Both the position numbers and the translations under genes were made by a program. A stretch of DNA of 64,000 nucleotides. Source: Candidatus Leptofilum gracile. Lineage in GTDB: Bacteria > Chloroflexota > Anaerolineae > Promineifilales > Promineifilaceae. The stretch is from positions 372,001-436,000 of the forward strand of contig JADJOJ010000012.1 of the NCBI GenBank assembly GCA_016713825.1, written 5' to 3'. Positions within the stretch are counted from its first letter, which is position 1. Each line of letters starts with the position of its first letter. The notes beneath the pieces were generated by a model. That model ran no database searches, was not told where the DNA came from, and saw nothing but the letters and a program-made list of their open reading frames with translations. Shown here one piece after another: positions 1 through 7,539 of this stretch.

Positions 1-300
1 CACCTGGATGAGGCCGCCGTTGTTTAGATCGATGGGGTGGGTGTTGAGGGTAAGGGGACGGCCGTTTCCGGCAATAATGGTGGTGCTAAACGGAGGTTCC
101 AGGCAATCTTGCCAGCGGTTGGAGGTGGGTAAAAGGTGGCCAATTGCCTGCAACGAAGAAACATCAGACGCCAAATTTAAAAGCGCGCCCGCTGCCTCGT
201 TGCAATATAAAATCGTGCCATCTGTCTCAGCTATGAGAATGCCTTCATGAAGGCTGTCAAACAAACTCCAAATCATAGCCGAGGTTAATTCTTTTTCCAT
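1..300 (-). CDS. PAS-domain sensor protein, N-terminal part (runs off the window)
   Basis: The minus strand is open from an ATG at 300 to the window edge, giving about 100 residues with no stop. The start reads MEKELTSAMIWSLFDSLHEG, followed by ILIAETDGTILYCNEAAGALL, a typical PAS opening (sensor beta strand, then 'N.AA..LL'). A PAS domain at the very N-terminus usually belongs to a sensor histidine kinase or a diguanylate cyclase; the output domain lies outside the window. It sits 89 nt downstream of the response-regulator gene on the same strand, so the two may form a signalling pair. It contains one ACGGCCGT octamer read as NGR. The PAS call is fairly safe; the output type is unknown. Confidence 0.75.
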   Translation of the reverse strand, partial: MEKELTSAMIWSLFDSLHEGILIAETDGTILYCNEAAGALLNLASDVSSLQAIGHLLPTSNRWQDCLEPPFSTTIIAGNGRPLTLNTHPIDLNNGGLIQV

Positions 301-389
301 TTTGCGTGTCGAACCTCAGCCGTTACTTCCGCTACATTACACGATTGGTGAGAACTGCCTTTTTTGGAGCAGTCCATTGGTTTGATGGA

Positions 390-1283
390 TTATTGTTGGG
401 CTTGTTTATCTCTGTCTAGACGGCGCATTTCTGCGGCCGTTTCCGTGATTTCACGAATATCTGAAAAGCGCTGTGTTTTGTCTGAAACAACGCCAATCGA
501 CAGCTTCATGAGTGGTACCAGCTTGCCATCTGGTTGCACAATGCCGCCTTGTTCCCGATCAATGAAGCTGTAGTGCGAAAGAATGCCTTCATCAAACTGC
601 TGGCGCAGCTCATCTACCATCGTAGAAACATTGTCGGCGTGGGTGACAAACACGAAGGTGTTGCTTGTGGCATGCCCAATAAAATCATCGAGCGTGCCCA
701 AATCATCTGCCACTTCATTGAGCAGCAGGGTGGTGAAGCGAAGCACTTCATCGCGAGCCAAAAAGCCATATTCATCACTAAACGGATCGATGTTGTCGAT
801 GCCAATTTGCAGGTAAGTCCAGTTGCTAGAGCGCATCAGGCTGCGCAGTTGGTCTTCAATCAGGCGGCTGCTGGGCAGGCCGGTGATGGGGTCGGTCATG
901 TTGTGCCGCTTGTAGGTGTTGATGGCGGTACGGACGCGCAGTTTTAGCTCTTCAATGTCAAACGGCTTGGTGATGTAATCATCTGCGCCCAATTCCAGCC
1001 CGGCAATGCGGTCGCTGCGCTCATCTTTTTGGGTGAGGAAGATGATGGGGATGTGGCTGGTGCGGGTGGTGGTGCGCATGACTTTGCACACTTCATAGCC
1101 GTTCATGTCTGGCAGCATGATGTCCAGCACAATGAGGTCTGGCAGCTTTTTGCGGCAAAGCTCCAGGGCATCGTTGCCCCGGGCGGCCACATCTACATGG
1201 TAGCCTTGCCCGGTAAAGAAGATGCGCAGCATATTTGAGATATCAAAGTCGTCTTCTACTATTAAAATACGGCCGTTGCTCAT
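390..1283 (-). CDS. Response regulator: REC domain plus degenerate GGDEF domain
   Basis: 297 aa. Residues 1-120 are a full receiver domain: acidic pair D11/D12 after ILIVE, phospho-acceptor D54 in IVLDIMLPDMNGYEV, T84 and K106 (ITKPF). Residues 130-290 have the GGDEF fold pattern (DPITGLPSSRLIEDQL opening, ...YGFLARDEVLRF...) but the signature loop reads GHATSNTFVFV instead of RxGGDEF, so cyclase activity is not expected. The ATG at 1283 has AGGA 8 nt upstream. It follows the acyl-ACP-reductase-like gene by 19 nt and precedes the PAS gene, so it is probably the last or next-to-last member of the leftward operon. Probably a phosphorylation-controlled binding module rather than a c-di-GMP enzyme (inference). 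Confidence 0.88.
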   Translation of the reverse strand: MSNGRILIVEDDFDISNMLRIFFTGQGYHVDVAARGNDALELCRKKLPDLIVLDIMLPDMNGYEVCKVMRTTTRTSHIPIIFLTQKDERSDRIAGLELGADDYITKPFDIEELKLRVRTAINTYKRHNMTDPITGLPSSRLIEDQLRSLMRSSNWTYLQIGIDNIDPFSDEYGFLARDEVLRFTTLLLNEVADDLGTLDDFIGHATSNTFVFVTHADNVSTMVDELRQQFDEGILSHYSFIDREQGGIVQPDGKLVPLMKLSIGVVSDKTQRFSDIREITETAAEMRRLDRDKQAQQ

Positions 1284-1302
1284 GAGCTTGTTCCTTGGCA
1301 GA

Positions 1303-2448
1303 TCAGATGTTTACAGAATCCACGGAAGCGTGGTTTATTGGGTTGATATACGGAACGGCAGAAACAATCTTTTTGTCTGGCGCACAGGCTGCTTTGACAA
1401 ATTCAATTTGCGTGCTGGTTACGGCGCGTTCGAAACTTCTGAAGCCGCCTAGTTTAAATCCGTGCCGTCGAGCGATTGTATCAATTGTCTGAACTTGCGA
1501 CAATTTTATGTCTTTACCGAGCGTGAAAGAAACGTAATTTCCGTCCAGGGCCAGTGCCATTGTTTCTGCCATGCAGGCATAGGCCATTTTGGGTGGAAAC
1601 CCGAAGTTGAAGTTGAACTCTGCCGGACCGGGAACTTCGACCATGCCGCCTTCAATTACCAGGACATCAGGCCGTTGTTCGGCAACCTGCCGGGAAACGT
1701 CGCGGGGGCGCGATACGTCGCACACCACGGCGCCACGGCGCAAATGCTGCGGTTCAATAATGGCATCTACGGCGCTGGTTACGGTGATGATGAAATGGGC
1801 TTGGGCCAGATCGTCGATGTTGGCAGATAGGCTGACCTCTTGCCCGCCCTGTTGACGAACGGCAGTTGCCACCTCAGCCAGCTTTTCCGTGCGCCGCCCA
1901 ATCAAGATCATCTTGCCACAGTCGGGGGCCAACAGTTGGGCACACACAGAGCCGATAGCCCCGGTAGCGCCCACAATGGCGACCGTGGATTGGGCCAGGG
2001 GCTGCTCTAGCAAAACGGCCGCTTCGCGTATGGCATGTACGGCCTGGGCAACGGTGTAGCTGTCACCGGTGGTTACCGGAATTTTAAGCTGGCTGGCAAC
2101 GGTGATGCCGCCGTCCCCCACGACAGAAGTGAACGCACCCAGGCCCAAAATGCGTGCCCCTAGTTTTTCTGCCAGCCGGCCGGTTTGCACAATTTTGCGG
2201 TACACCAGCGGCGTGGGCAGGCGCAGCATCAGGTTGGGGGTAAGGGGGCAGGCCACAAACCACCCTTGGAGGGTACGGCCGTTTGCCACCGAACGCACCC
2301 CTTCAATTTCTGAAACCAGGACAGGGGGGTAAAAAATGGACAGAAATTCAATAAGCCACGCAGGTAACTTACCCAGCGCTGGATATTTGCGACTGACATC
2401 TCGCTTGGGGTCTAGCGGGTGAATGATAAAAGCAAAACTATCCTGCAT
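1303..2448 (-). CDS. Long-chain acyl-ACP reductase (AAR)-like oxidoreductase
   Basis: 381 aa. A Rossmann nucleotide-binding motif (VAIVGATGAIGS, residues 156-167) is preceded by LGLGAFTSVV (101-110) and followed by ACMAETMALALDG (291-303). These match the cyanobacterial acyl-ACP reductase landmarks 'LGGFTSI', 'VGATGDIGS' and the active-site 'ACFAEAM'; Cys292 is at the place of the catalytic cysteine. Known AARs reduce fatty acyl-ACP to fatty aldehyde with NADPH. The protein is about 40 residues longer than the cyanobacterial enzyme, with N- and C-terminal extensions. Neighbours (hexapeptide acyltransferase-like, V4R, alpha/beta hydrolase) suggest acyl-chain or lipid chemistry. No aldehyde-deformylating oxygenase is in view, so alkane synthesis is not implied. 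An alternative annotation would be shikimate-dehydrogenase-like oxidoreductase. No clear ribosome-binding site precedes the ATG. Confidence 0.7.
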   Translation of the reverse strand: MQDSFAFIIHPLDPKRDVSRKYPALGKLPAWLIEFLSIFYPPVLVSEIEGVRSVANGRTLQGWFVACPLTPNLMLRLPTPLVYRKIVQTGRLAEKLGARILGLGAFTSVVGDGGITVASQLKIPVTTGDSYTVAQAVHAIREAAVLLEQPLAQSTVAIVGATGAIGSVCAQLLAPDCGKMILIGRRTEKLAEVATAVRQQGGQEVSLSANIDDLAQAHFIITVTSAVDAIIEPQHLRRGAVVCDVSRPRDVSRQVAEQRPDVLVIEGGMVEVPGPAEFNFNFGFPPKMAYACMAETMALALDGNYVSFTLGKDIKLSQVQTIDTIARRHGFKLGGFRSFERAVTSTQIEFVKAACAPDKKIVSAVPYINPINHASVDSVNI

Positions 2449-2538
2449 AATATGGTTGAGTGTAGCTAGGACGAATTTGTGTTCAATGGTAATTCTGTCC
2501 CTTACATTGCTACTTTCTGCCTCTGGGCAGTACGCTGA

Positions 2539-3825
2539 CTAAAAAGTTCCCGCTTCACCCTTTCGTGGATAAAGCCGGGGGTAATGATATCGATCCTTGT
2601 GGGGATGGTGATCGCTTTGTTCATAGGTGACGTTTTTGGTGATAAATTGCCGCTCGTCTGAAGCGAGCAAAACGACGTCGGACTCAATGGTGCGGGCTGC
2701 GTAAACAATCGAACCGGAGCTGATGCGACAATGGTGCCCTATGCAGCCCCCAAGGATGAGCAAATTGGTGGCTTCCAACTCACCTTCATGGTTCATTGTT
2801 TTTAGCGGCCCCCCTAAAATATTGAAGTCGGTGAAGGTGTTGCCTGCCCCAATGAACGAGTCGCGGCCAACCACGCACAGCTGCAAACAGCTGTTTTGGG
2901 CCACGGACGTGTTTTCCATCAGGGTGGTCATGAAGAGGGCGGCTCGGAAGGGCAAAAAGCAGCCGTCGCTGACAACGCTGAGCAGCAGTTGGCAACCCTG
3001 TGAAATGGTGACGTTGCTGCCAATGATGCAGTTGTCTATCACCGCACCTGCGCCAATGGTTACGTTGTCGCCAATGACCGTGTAGCCGTGGATAACGGCC
3101 GTTGGGTCGATGTGCACATTTTTACCCACCTTCACCAATGCCGAGCTAGACAAAACGCGCTTTTGCTCAAGCAGTGAACGTGCCAGAATTTTTAACTTGT
3201 ACTGCCAACTGCTGGCCACATGATCTTCTTCATTTGCTCCCTGGGTAAACACACCCAGCAAAATGTCTGCCACAAAAAGATGCACCCAATTTTCGATAAG
3301 CACAAATACTTTGCGAGGCAGCTGGTACACCAGGTCGCCAAATTCGGTAGCCATGTAAGGGGGGATGTGGTAGTACCCGCGTTCTCTAGATTCTGTGTCG
3401 ATGACCAATGGTTTGGCAAATGCGGCTTGAGAAACGCCTTTGGGTAGATACCAGATGTCGGTTAACAATAGGTCGCCATCTTGCACAAAGGAGTGGGTTA
3501 ACGGCCGTACATGCTTCACAATAGCCGGATCGTTTTTATCGAACGCCAGGCGCACTGGCAGGTTGCTTGCTCGTGCCCGCGAAATAAAATCATCAATCAA
3601 CTGCTGGTTAAAAAAAAGATTATCACGGTGCACCAGAGTTTCCACTTCTTCCGTTTCGAGTTGGCGTGCTACATCCCAATCGGGGTATTCCCGTTCTTCA
3701 TTGGCATGCTTAACCAGCAGATCGCGCTGCCATAGCCAAAGCGGCTTGTTTTGCACACGCAGATCGCGCGCCGGTTCATTAAAGGGCGCAATGTAGCTTA
3801 GCTCGTTGATAATAATTCTTCGCAT
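2539..3825 (-). CDS. Hexapeptide-repeat (left-handed beta-helix) acyltransferase/nucleotidyltransferase-like protein
   Basis: About 428 aa from the ATG at 3825 (MRRIIINELSYIAP); an in-frame TTG at 3837 would add four residues. The first 220 residues have no domain I can name. Residues about 240-400 show isoleucine/valine-rich hexapeptide repeats (VHIDPTAVIHGYTVIGDNV, IGAGAVIDNCIIGSNV, IGAGNTFTDFNILGG, ILGGCIGHHC) forming a left-handed beta-helix, as in GlmU-like and LpxA-like transferases. No nucleotidyltransferase signature (GxGTRL) is visible in the N-terminal part, so a transferase or scaffold role is more likely than sugar-nucleotide synthesis. It lies between the AAR-like and V4R genes in the leftward operon, 24 nt after the V4R stop. 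Substrate unknown. Confidence 0.75.
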   Translation of the reverse strand: MRRIIINELSYIAPFNEPARDLRVQNKPLWLWQRDLLVKHANEEREYPDWDVARQLETEEVETLVHRDNLFFNQQLIDDFISRARASNLPVRLAFDKNDPAIVKHVRPLTHSFVQDGDLLLTDIWYLPKGVSQAAFAKPLVIDTESRERGYYHIPPYMATEFGDLVYQLPRKVFVLIENWVHLFVADILLGVFTQGANEEDHVASSWQYKLKILARSLLEQKRVLSSSALVKVGKNVHIDPTAVIHGYTVIGDNVTIGAGAVIDNCIIGSNVTISQGCQLLLSVVSDGCFLPFRAALFMTTLMENTSVAQNSCLQLCVVGRDSFIGAGNTFTDFNILGGPLKTMNHEGELEATNLLILGGCIGHHCRISSGSIVYAARTIESDVVLLASDERQFITKNVTYEQSDHHPHKDRYHYPRLYPRKGEAGTF

Positions 3826-3849
3826 AAAACTGCTCAACTCAAAAACAAA

Positions 3850-4488
3850 TCACACCATGGGTTGCTTGGTGATAGCCATTGTACATGTCTCGTCGCCGGT
3901 GGCGATGCAGCTGATTTGCTCCACCTTAAACCGGCGTCCCCGGCTGACCCAATCCAGCGCCTGTTCCAGCAGGCCAATGGCCAGGTGGCAGCAGGGCGTT
4001 TCCGACGTGCGCTGCCAACAAATAGGGCAGCGCTCAATAATCCACAAATAATGCTCTGCATCTTCCCCCAAGCGCACGCGCTGATCGCTAAATTTGTTGA
4101 ACGTTTCGGCAAAAACATCCAGGCCAATTTTTATTTTAATACCGAGTGGCAGCATGCGCATAGCCAAATCGGTGATACCCAGTACCGGCATGAACTCTTT
4201 GAGCGCATATTTCCAGGTTTCGCGGCCAGCCCGCAGGGCCAAACCGCGACCGCCACGTTCGCCATACATATCATCTAACGTTTGTTGGATGGCGCTGAAT
4301 TCGGAAAAAGTGAAGCCTAATTGCAGGTTGTTGGGTGGGTATTTGTTTACTAGATGGGAAAGCTTGGCCAGATTCAAGACGGCATTAACGCCATGATGTC
4401 CCATAATTTCTTCCATGGCCACCAGCACAATGCGCCCCATTTTGTTGGGGTAGTAATATTCTGCCTGGGTGATAATTTCCTGGTTCAT
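3850..4488 (-). CDS. V4R (4-vinyl reductase type) domain protein
   Basis: 212 aa. The C-terminal third has the V4R hallmark cysteines: ERCPICWQ, TPCCHLAIGLLEQAL and FKVEQISCIATGDETCTM, in the spacing seen in V4R/BchJ-like small-molecule-binding domains. The N-terminal two thirds (YYYPNKMGRIVLVAMEEIMG...) match the helical lead-in usual for these proteins. V4R domains bind hydrophobic ligands or occur beside regulators; enzymatic function is rarely shown. The ATG overlaps the stop of the upstream alpha/beta hydrolase by 4 nt (ATGA), implying translational coupling and a joint role. It could be a lipid or aldehyde sensor for this operon (inference). Confidence 0.75.
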   Translation of the reverse strand: MNQEIITQAEYYYPNKMGRIVLVAMEEIMGHHGVNAVLNLAKLSHLVNKYPPNNLQLGFTFSEFSAIQQTLDDMYGERGGRGLALRAGRETWKYALKEFMPVLGITDLAMRMLPLGIKIKIGLDVFAETFNKFSDQRVRLGEDAEHYLWIIERCPICWQRTSETPCCHLAIGLLEQALDWVSRGRRFKVEQISCIATGDETCTMAITKQPMV

Positions 4489-5309
4489 GCCTGCACTGCC
4501 TGGCCATTGGGGTTGTTGTTAAGAAAGCTGTTGACGGTTTCTAAAAAGCGCTCGGGTTCATCGGTCATTGGAAAATGCCGGGAGTTGTTCAATACCTGAA
4601 TCTGAACTGATTTTACGCCATTTTTGAGTAAATCGGCATTGATTGGAGAAACTATCTTATCTTTGGCTCCGTAAATGCCCAAGGTTGGAATGTTTAGGGT
4701 GGGGAGTTGGTTGCGTAAATCGGTGTCGCGCAGGTCACCAATGCTGCGGAAGAACGATTCGATGGTTGTCCGCTGCACGTCGCGGAAGATCATGGTGCGC
4801 ACTTTTTTGGAATCTTTAGCCAAGAGGATGCGCATGATGGAATGCAGCATGATGGGGTAGCGCCAGATGAGCTTGGCAATGGAACCGTAGCCAGCCAGCT
4901 GCAAAAATGGGTGCAGCGAACGGCCGATTATGGGCGAGCCAACCAGGGCTACTTTTTCTACCCGCTCTGGGTGCTCTAGCGAAATTTGCAGGGCTACGGT
5001 GCCACCCATGGAATGCCCAAAAATGGGTGCGCTCTGAATGCCCAGGGCATCCATAAACTGGTGCACCATTTGCACATAGCTGTCGATCTGGAAAGCGGCC
5101 GTTTGTTGTGCTTGGGATCCTTTTGCAGAGTCACCAAACCCCCAAAAATCCAGGGCATAAACACGGTATTTTTTGGTACCAGCCAGATTAATCATCATGT
5201 CGCGCCAAACGTCCCATGAATTGATCCAGCCATGTAATAGAATGATGGGTTGGCCCCGTCCTATTGATTCGTAATGAAGAATCCCTTGCTCGGTAACAAT
5301 AGAACTCAC
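4485..5309 (-). CDS. Alpha/beta hydrolase
   Basis: 274 aa from a GTG at 5309, preceded by GAGGT 4 nt upstream. A longer frame from a TTG at 5381 is unlikely because that TTG coincides with a good -35 element (see the promoter at 5352-5381). The protein shows the fold landmarks in order: ILLHGWINSWDVW (oxyanion region), GHSMGG nucleophile elbow, GAKDKIVSP (acid) and NNSRHFPMTDEP (catalytic His). The length suits the epoxide-hydrolase/lipase-like class. It is coupled by a 4-nt overlap to the V4R gene. The substrate cannot be read from sequence; a thioester or ester of a long acyl chain would fit the operon (inference). Confidence 0.85.
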   Translation of the reverse strand: MSSIVTEQGILHYESIGRGQPIILLHGWINSWDVWRDMMINLAGTKKYRVYALDFWGFGDSAKGSQAQQTAAFQIDSYVQMVHQFMDALGIQSAPIFGHSMGGTVALQISLEHPERVEKVALVGSPIIGRSLHPFLQLAGYGSIAKLIWRYPIMLHSIMRILLAKDSKKVRTMIFRDVQRTTIESFFRSIGDLRDTDLRNQLPTLNIPTLGIYGAKDKIVSPINADLLKNGVKSVQIQVLNNSRHFPMTDEPERFLETVNSFLNNNPNGQAVQA

Positions 5310-5637
5310 GCTTACCTCAATTACCCCAAAAGATTGCCTGGAGGCGGAAGTGTTATAAGGATGGTAACGGCCGTTTGCCAAGGAACCCGTATCAGAAACT
5401 TGCTGCTTTCTGAACGTTGTGATTCACATTGTAAACTGCAAAAGCATTACCGACGTTAATAAATTTTGTATATGCGACGTCTGGAAAAAATTCTGTTGCC
5501 TGGCGGCCAATTTGTGAAGAACTGGTGCGCACTAACGGCATAATTTCATGGACATATGCACACCAAAAATAGTAACATTTTGCAAAAGATAAACTGTGAA
5601 AAGCTGGTAAAGGAGGTGTAAAGGTCACGTTAAACAG
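5310..5637. other. Noncoding gap upstream of the hydrolase
   Basis: 328 nt, AT-rich. It contains the predicted promoter for the hydrolase-V4R-acyltransferase-AAR genes near 5352-5381, with one ACGGCCGT octamer in the spacer. The rest, 5390-5637, shows no convincing gene: a 78-codon frame on the minus strand has no ribosome-binding site, no recognisable domain and an odd composition. No repeat array is present here, unlike most other gaps. Confidence 0.5.
5352..5381 (-). promoter_or_regulatory. Sigma70-type promoter with octamer in the spacer
   Basis: On the minus strand TTGGCA (5381-5376) and TATAAC (5357-5352) are separated by 18 bp. The spacer contains ACGGCCGT. The predicted start point near 5345 leaves a leader of about 35 nt to the GTG of the hydrolase with its GAGGT ribosome-binding site. 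It probably drives the hydrolase-to-response-regulator genes separately from the GTPase upstream. Confidence 0.45.
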
Positions 5638-6180
5638 CTAATTACCATTTTCCTGGTCGAGTTGGTCTAGAATTGAATAGAGCAACTCTAGCAATGTATT
5701 CTTAACGCTTTCCTTATCGGTGGCCACACAGGGTAAAATTTTCACTTCAGGTCGTAGCCGCAAAATGATGCGTAAATCTTCCGGTTCCCAGGCGTCTTCC
5801 TGGTCTTGTTTATTGGCTGCAACCACAAAGGGTGTAGATGCATAACTTTCGAACGTTTCCAAAATGCGCTTGGCTTCCCGGAATGTTTCTGGCTTTGTGC
5901 TATCAACCATTACGACAAAGCCCAGCATACCTTGGGACAAAATGTCCCACATAAAATCGAAACGACGCTGGCCTGGTGTGCCAAACAGGTAGAGAACCAG
6001 GTCGTCACCCACGGTAATACGGCCGAAATCCATCGCCACGGTGGTGCTTTCTTTCACTTTTTCTGCGACGCTAGAAATCTTACGTTCTGTAGAAACAACG
6101 TCAATTTCACTAACAGACCCAATGAACTGAGTTTTTCCTGCAGAAAAGGGGCCGGTGATTACCATTTTGACAGCTTGCAT
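5638..6180 (-). CDS. Small Ras-like GTPase (bacterial Arf/Gtr/MglA-type)
   Basis: 180 aa single GTPase domain. G1 is GPFSAGKT (10-17), G3 is FGTPGQ (67-71, TPGQ instead of the Ras DxxGQ), G4 is NKQD (123-126), and SAVATD-like G5 is replaced by CVATDK. The TPGQ type is common in multi-gene bacterial operons with roadblock or DUF4388 proteins, where the GTPase acts as a switch in motility, polarity or signalling. The upstream same-strand neighbour is a DUF4388 protein, a frequent partner. No membrane anchor or lipidation motif is visible. Confidence 0.88.
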   Translation of the reverse strand: MQAVKMVITGPFSAGKTQFIGSVSEIDVVSTERKISSVAEKVKESTTVAMDFGRITVGDDLVLYLFGTPGQRRFDFMWDILSQGMLGFVVMVDSTKPETFREAKRILETFESYASTPFVVAANKQDQEDAWEPEDLRIILRLRPEVKILPCVATDKESVKNTLLELLYSILDQLDQENGN

Positions 6181-6278
6181 AACGTACTACCTTCTTTAGA
6201 GCGATGGTTTGAGATTTGTTGTTTATTGATCCCCGGTATTGGTTACCTGGGAAGCGTGTGTGATACGGCCGTAATCCA

Positions 6279-7115
6279 CTACAAGCCACGAATACGATCA
6301 ATGAGTCGCACCACCACAGATCGTTTCACCGCTGGGGATGGCTCGGCAGCGCCTTTCTGCGGACGAGCCGCCGATTCCTTCTTGTCCGCTGCTGGTTTTG
6401 GCTGGTTCACAAACTCTACCAGGCCAGCCTGCAACATGCCGTACACAATGCGGCGAATTTCAAAATCACTTAAATTGTTTGCTTTGGCAATTTGCCGGAT
6501 GGAATTGCGAGGATTCACAAAGGAAACAACGCGCCACTCCTCAACCGTCAGGTTGATATTGCGCAAACGCGCATCTGGCCTATCTGTAAAGCGCAGGGCC
6601 ACGTCCAGGTCCGGCAGCTCATCCTGAAGAATTTCCCACTCCTTCAGGCGGCGGCTCCCTTCCATAATGACGCTTTCAAGGTCAATCGGAATGGTAATGT
6701 AGCCACTCCCGGGCAGCTTGTTGGCATCGAACCTAAAGAAGCCTTCCCCCCAGGTAAACAACTTGTACACCGTGTCCAAAATATATTGGCGCACACTTTG
6801 GATGATGTCATTTTGAGTAACGCGACGGGCCGTCACGAGTAGATGGCCAATCTCTTTGTCACTTTTTCCCTCGGCATGGGATTGGATTACCTGCGCCTGT
6901 TCTGCCGAAAGCTTGCCGCTGTTTTGCAGTATTTGGGCCAGGTGGTTGCCATTGTTGTTGCCCATGTAGGCATAGATCAACTTGCCTTCGCGAAAAGACA
7001 TTTGGGCACTCTCTGAATCGGTTTGAATGGAAAGGGTGCCTGTTTTTCTAGCCAGGTTAATGAGGTTAAGCAGTTGTGTTGTTGAGAAATCGCGCAGGTT
7101 GCCTTTAAGGGCCAT
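6279..7115 (-). CDS. DUF4388 (PATAN-like) domain protein
   Basis: 278 aa. The N-terminus MALKGNLRDFSTTQLLNLINLARKTGTLSI, then SAQMSFREGKLIYA, is the classic DUF4388/PATAN opening. Helices at 75-110 and the repeat-like segment LFTWGEGFFRFD complete the domain. Residues 185-240 form a winged-helix-like region (IRQIAKANNLSDFEIRRIVYGMLQAGLVEF). A basic, low-complexity tail of about 35 residues follows. Such proteins partner with small GTPases and response regulators. The gap to the downstream GTPase is 98 nt, and it is the first gene of the leftward cluster. Confidence 0.85.
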   Translation of the reverse strand: MALKGNLRDFSTTQLLNLINLARKTGTLSIQTDSESAQMSFREGKLIYAYMGNNNGNHLAQILQNSGKLSAEQAQVIQSHAEGKSDKEIGHLLVTARRVTQNDIIQSVRQYILDTVYKLFTWGEGFFRFDANKLPGSGYITIPIDLESVIMEGSRRLKEWEILQDELPDLDVALRFTDRPDARLRNINLTVEEWRVVSFVNPRNSIRQIAKANNLSDFEIRRIVYGMLQAGLVEFVNQPKPAADKKESAARPQKGAAEPSPAVKRSVVVRLIDRIRGL

Positions 7116-7363
7116 AGTCGTTTTTCCTGCTTGGTTTTGATGGCAGAATATTTACCAATATTGCAAACTTACTTTTTAACTGTATGCCCATGTTTTAAAT
7201 GATACGGTTCGCCTCTTGGAAAATGTTTGGCAGGCAGGTGCATATTTGTTAGTAAGTCGTTGACTTGAGCATTATACATGGTGCAAATTACAGAGTCAAA
7301 CCTACTTATGTCACATCAATTACTGCTGGTTGCAGTTGAATTCCAGTGGTGAGCATTCTTTGC

Positions 7364-7392
7364 TTGTTTGTGCATCTTTTCAAGTGTACAAT
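7364..7392 (+). promoter_or_regulatory. Sigma70 promoter of tRNA-Leu
   Basis: TTGTTT (7364-7369) and TACAAT (7387-7392) are separated by exactly 17 bp, and the tRNA begins 14 nt after the -10 box. Confidence 0.65.
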
Positions 7393-7405
7393 TAGCGTGC
7401 TGTGT

Positions 7406-7488
7406 GGGGCGGTGGCGAAATGGTAGACGCAGCAGACTTAAAATCTGCCGGACGTCAGTCCGTGTGGGTTCGAATCCCACCCGCCCTA
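7406..7488 (+). tRNA. tRNA-Leu (anticodon TAA)
   Basis: 83 nt. Acceptor stem GGGGCGG (7406-7412) pairs with CCGCCCT (7481-7487; the first pair is G-U), followed by discriminator A. The D arm reads GCGAAATGGTAGACGC, the anticodon stem-loop GCAGA-CTTAAAA-TCTGC carries TAA, a class II variable arm follows (CGGACGTCAGTCCG), and the T arm is GTGGG-TTCGAAT-CCCAC. The long variable arm is as expected for leucine. CCA is not encoded. Confidence 0.95.
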
Positions 7489-7498
7489 CTCACATTGT

Positions 7499-7524
7499 AT
7501 GCCCCTTTTTGGGGCATTTTTTGT
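7499..7524 (+). terminator. Rho-independent terminator after tRNA-Leu
   Basis: ATGCCCC-TTTTT-GGGGCAT followed by a run of Ts. It lies 10 nt after the tRNA and 16 nt before tilS, so tilS needs its own promoter or read-through. Confidence 0.85.
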
Positions 7525-7539
7525 TTATCTGGGTAATTC

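Noticed and set aside
534..947. Long plus-strand frames opposite the response regulator, dehydrogenase, pepF, XDH and deaminase genes
   Set aside because: They mirror the codon bias of well-identified genes on the other strand and have no recognisable domains.
1303..2448. Alkane biosynthesis pathway
   Set aside because: Only the reductase-like gene is present; no aldehyde-deformylating oxygenase or other alkane-forming enzyme is in the window.
5392..5628. 78-codon minus-strand frame in the gap upstream of the hydrolase
   Set aside because: No ribosome-binding site, no domain, composition of noncoding AT-rich DNA.
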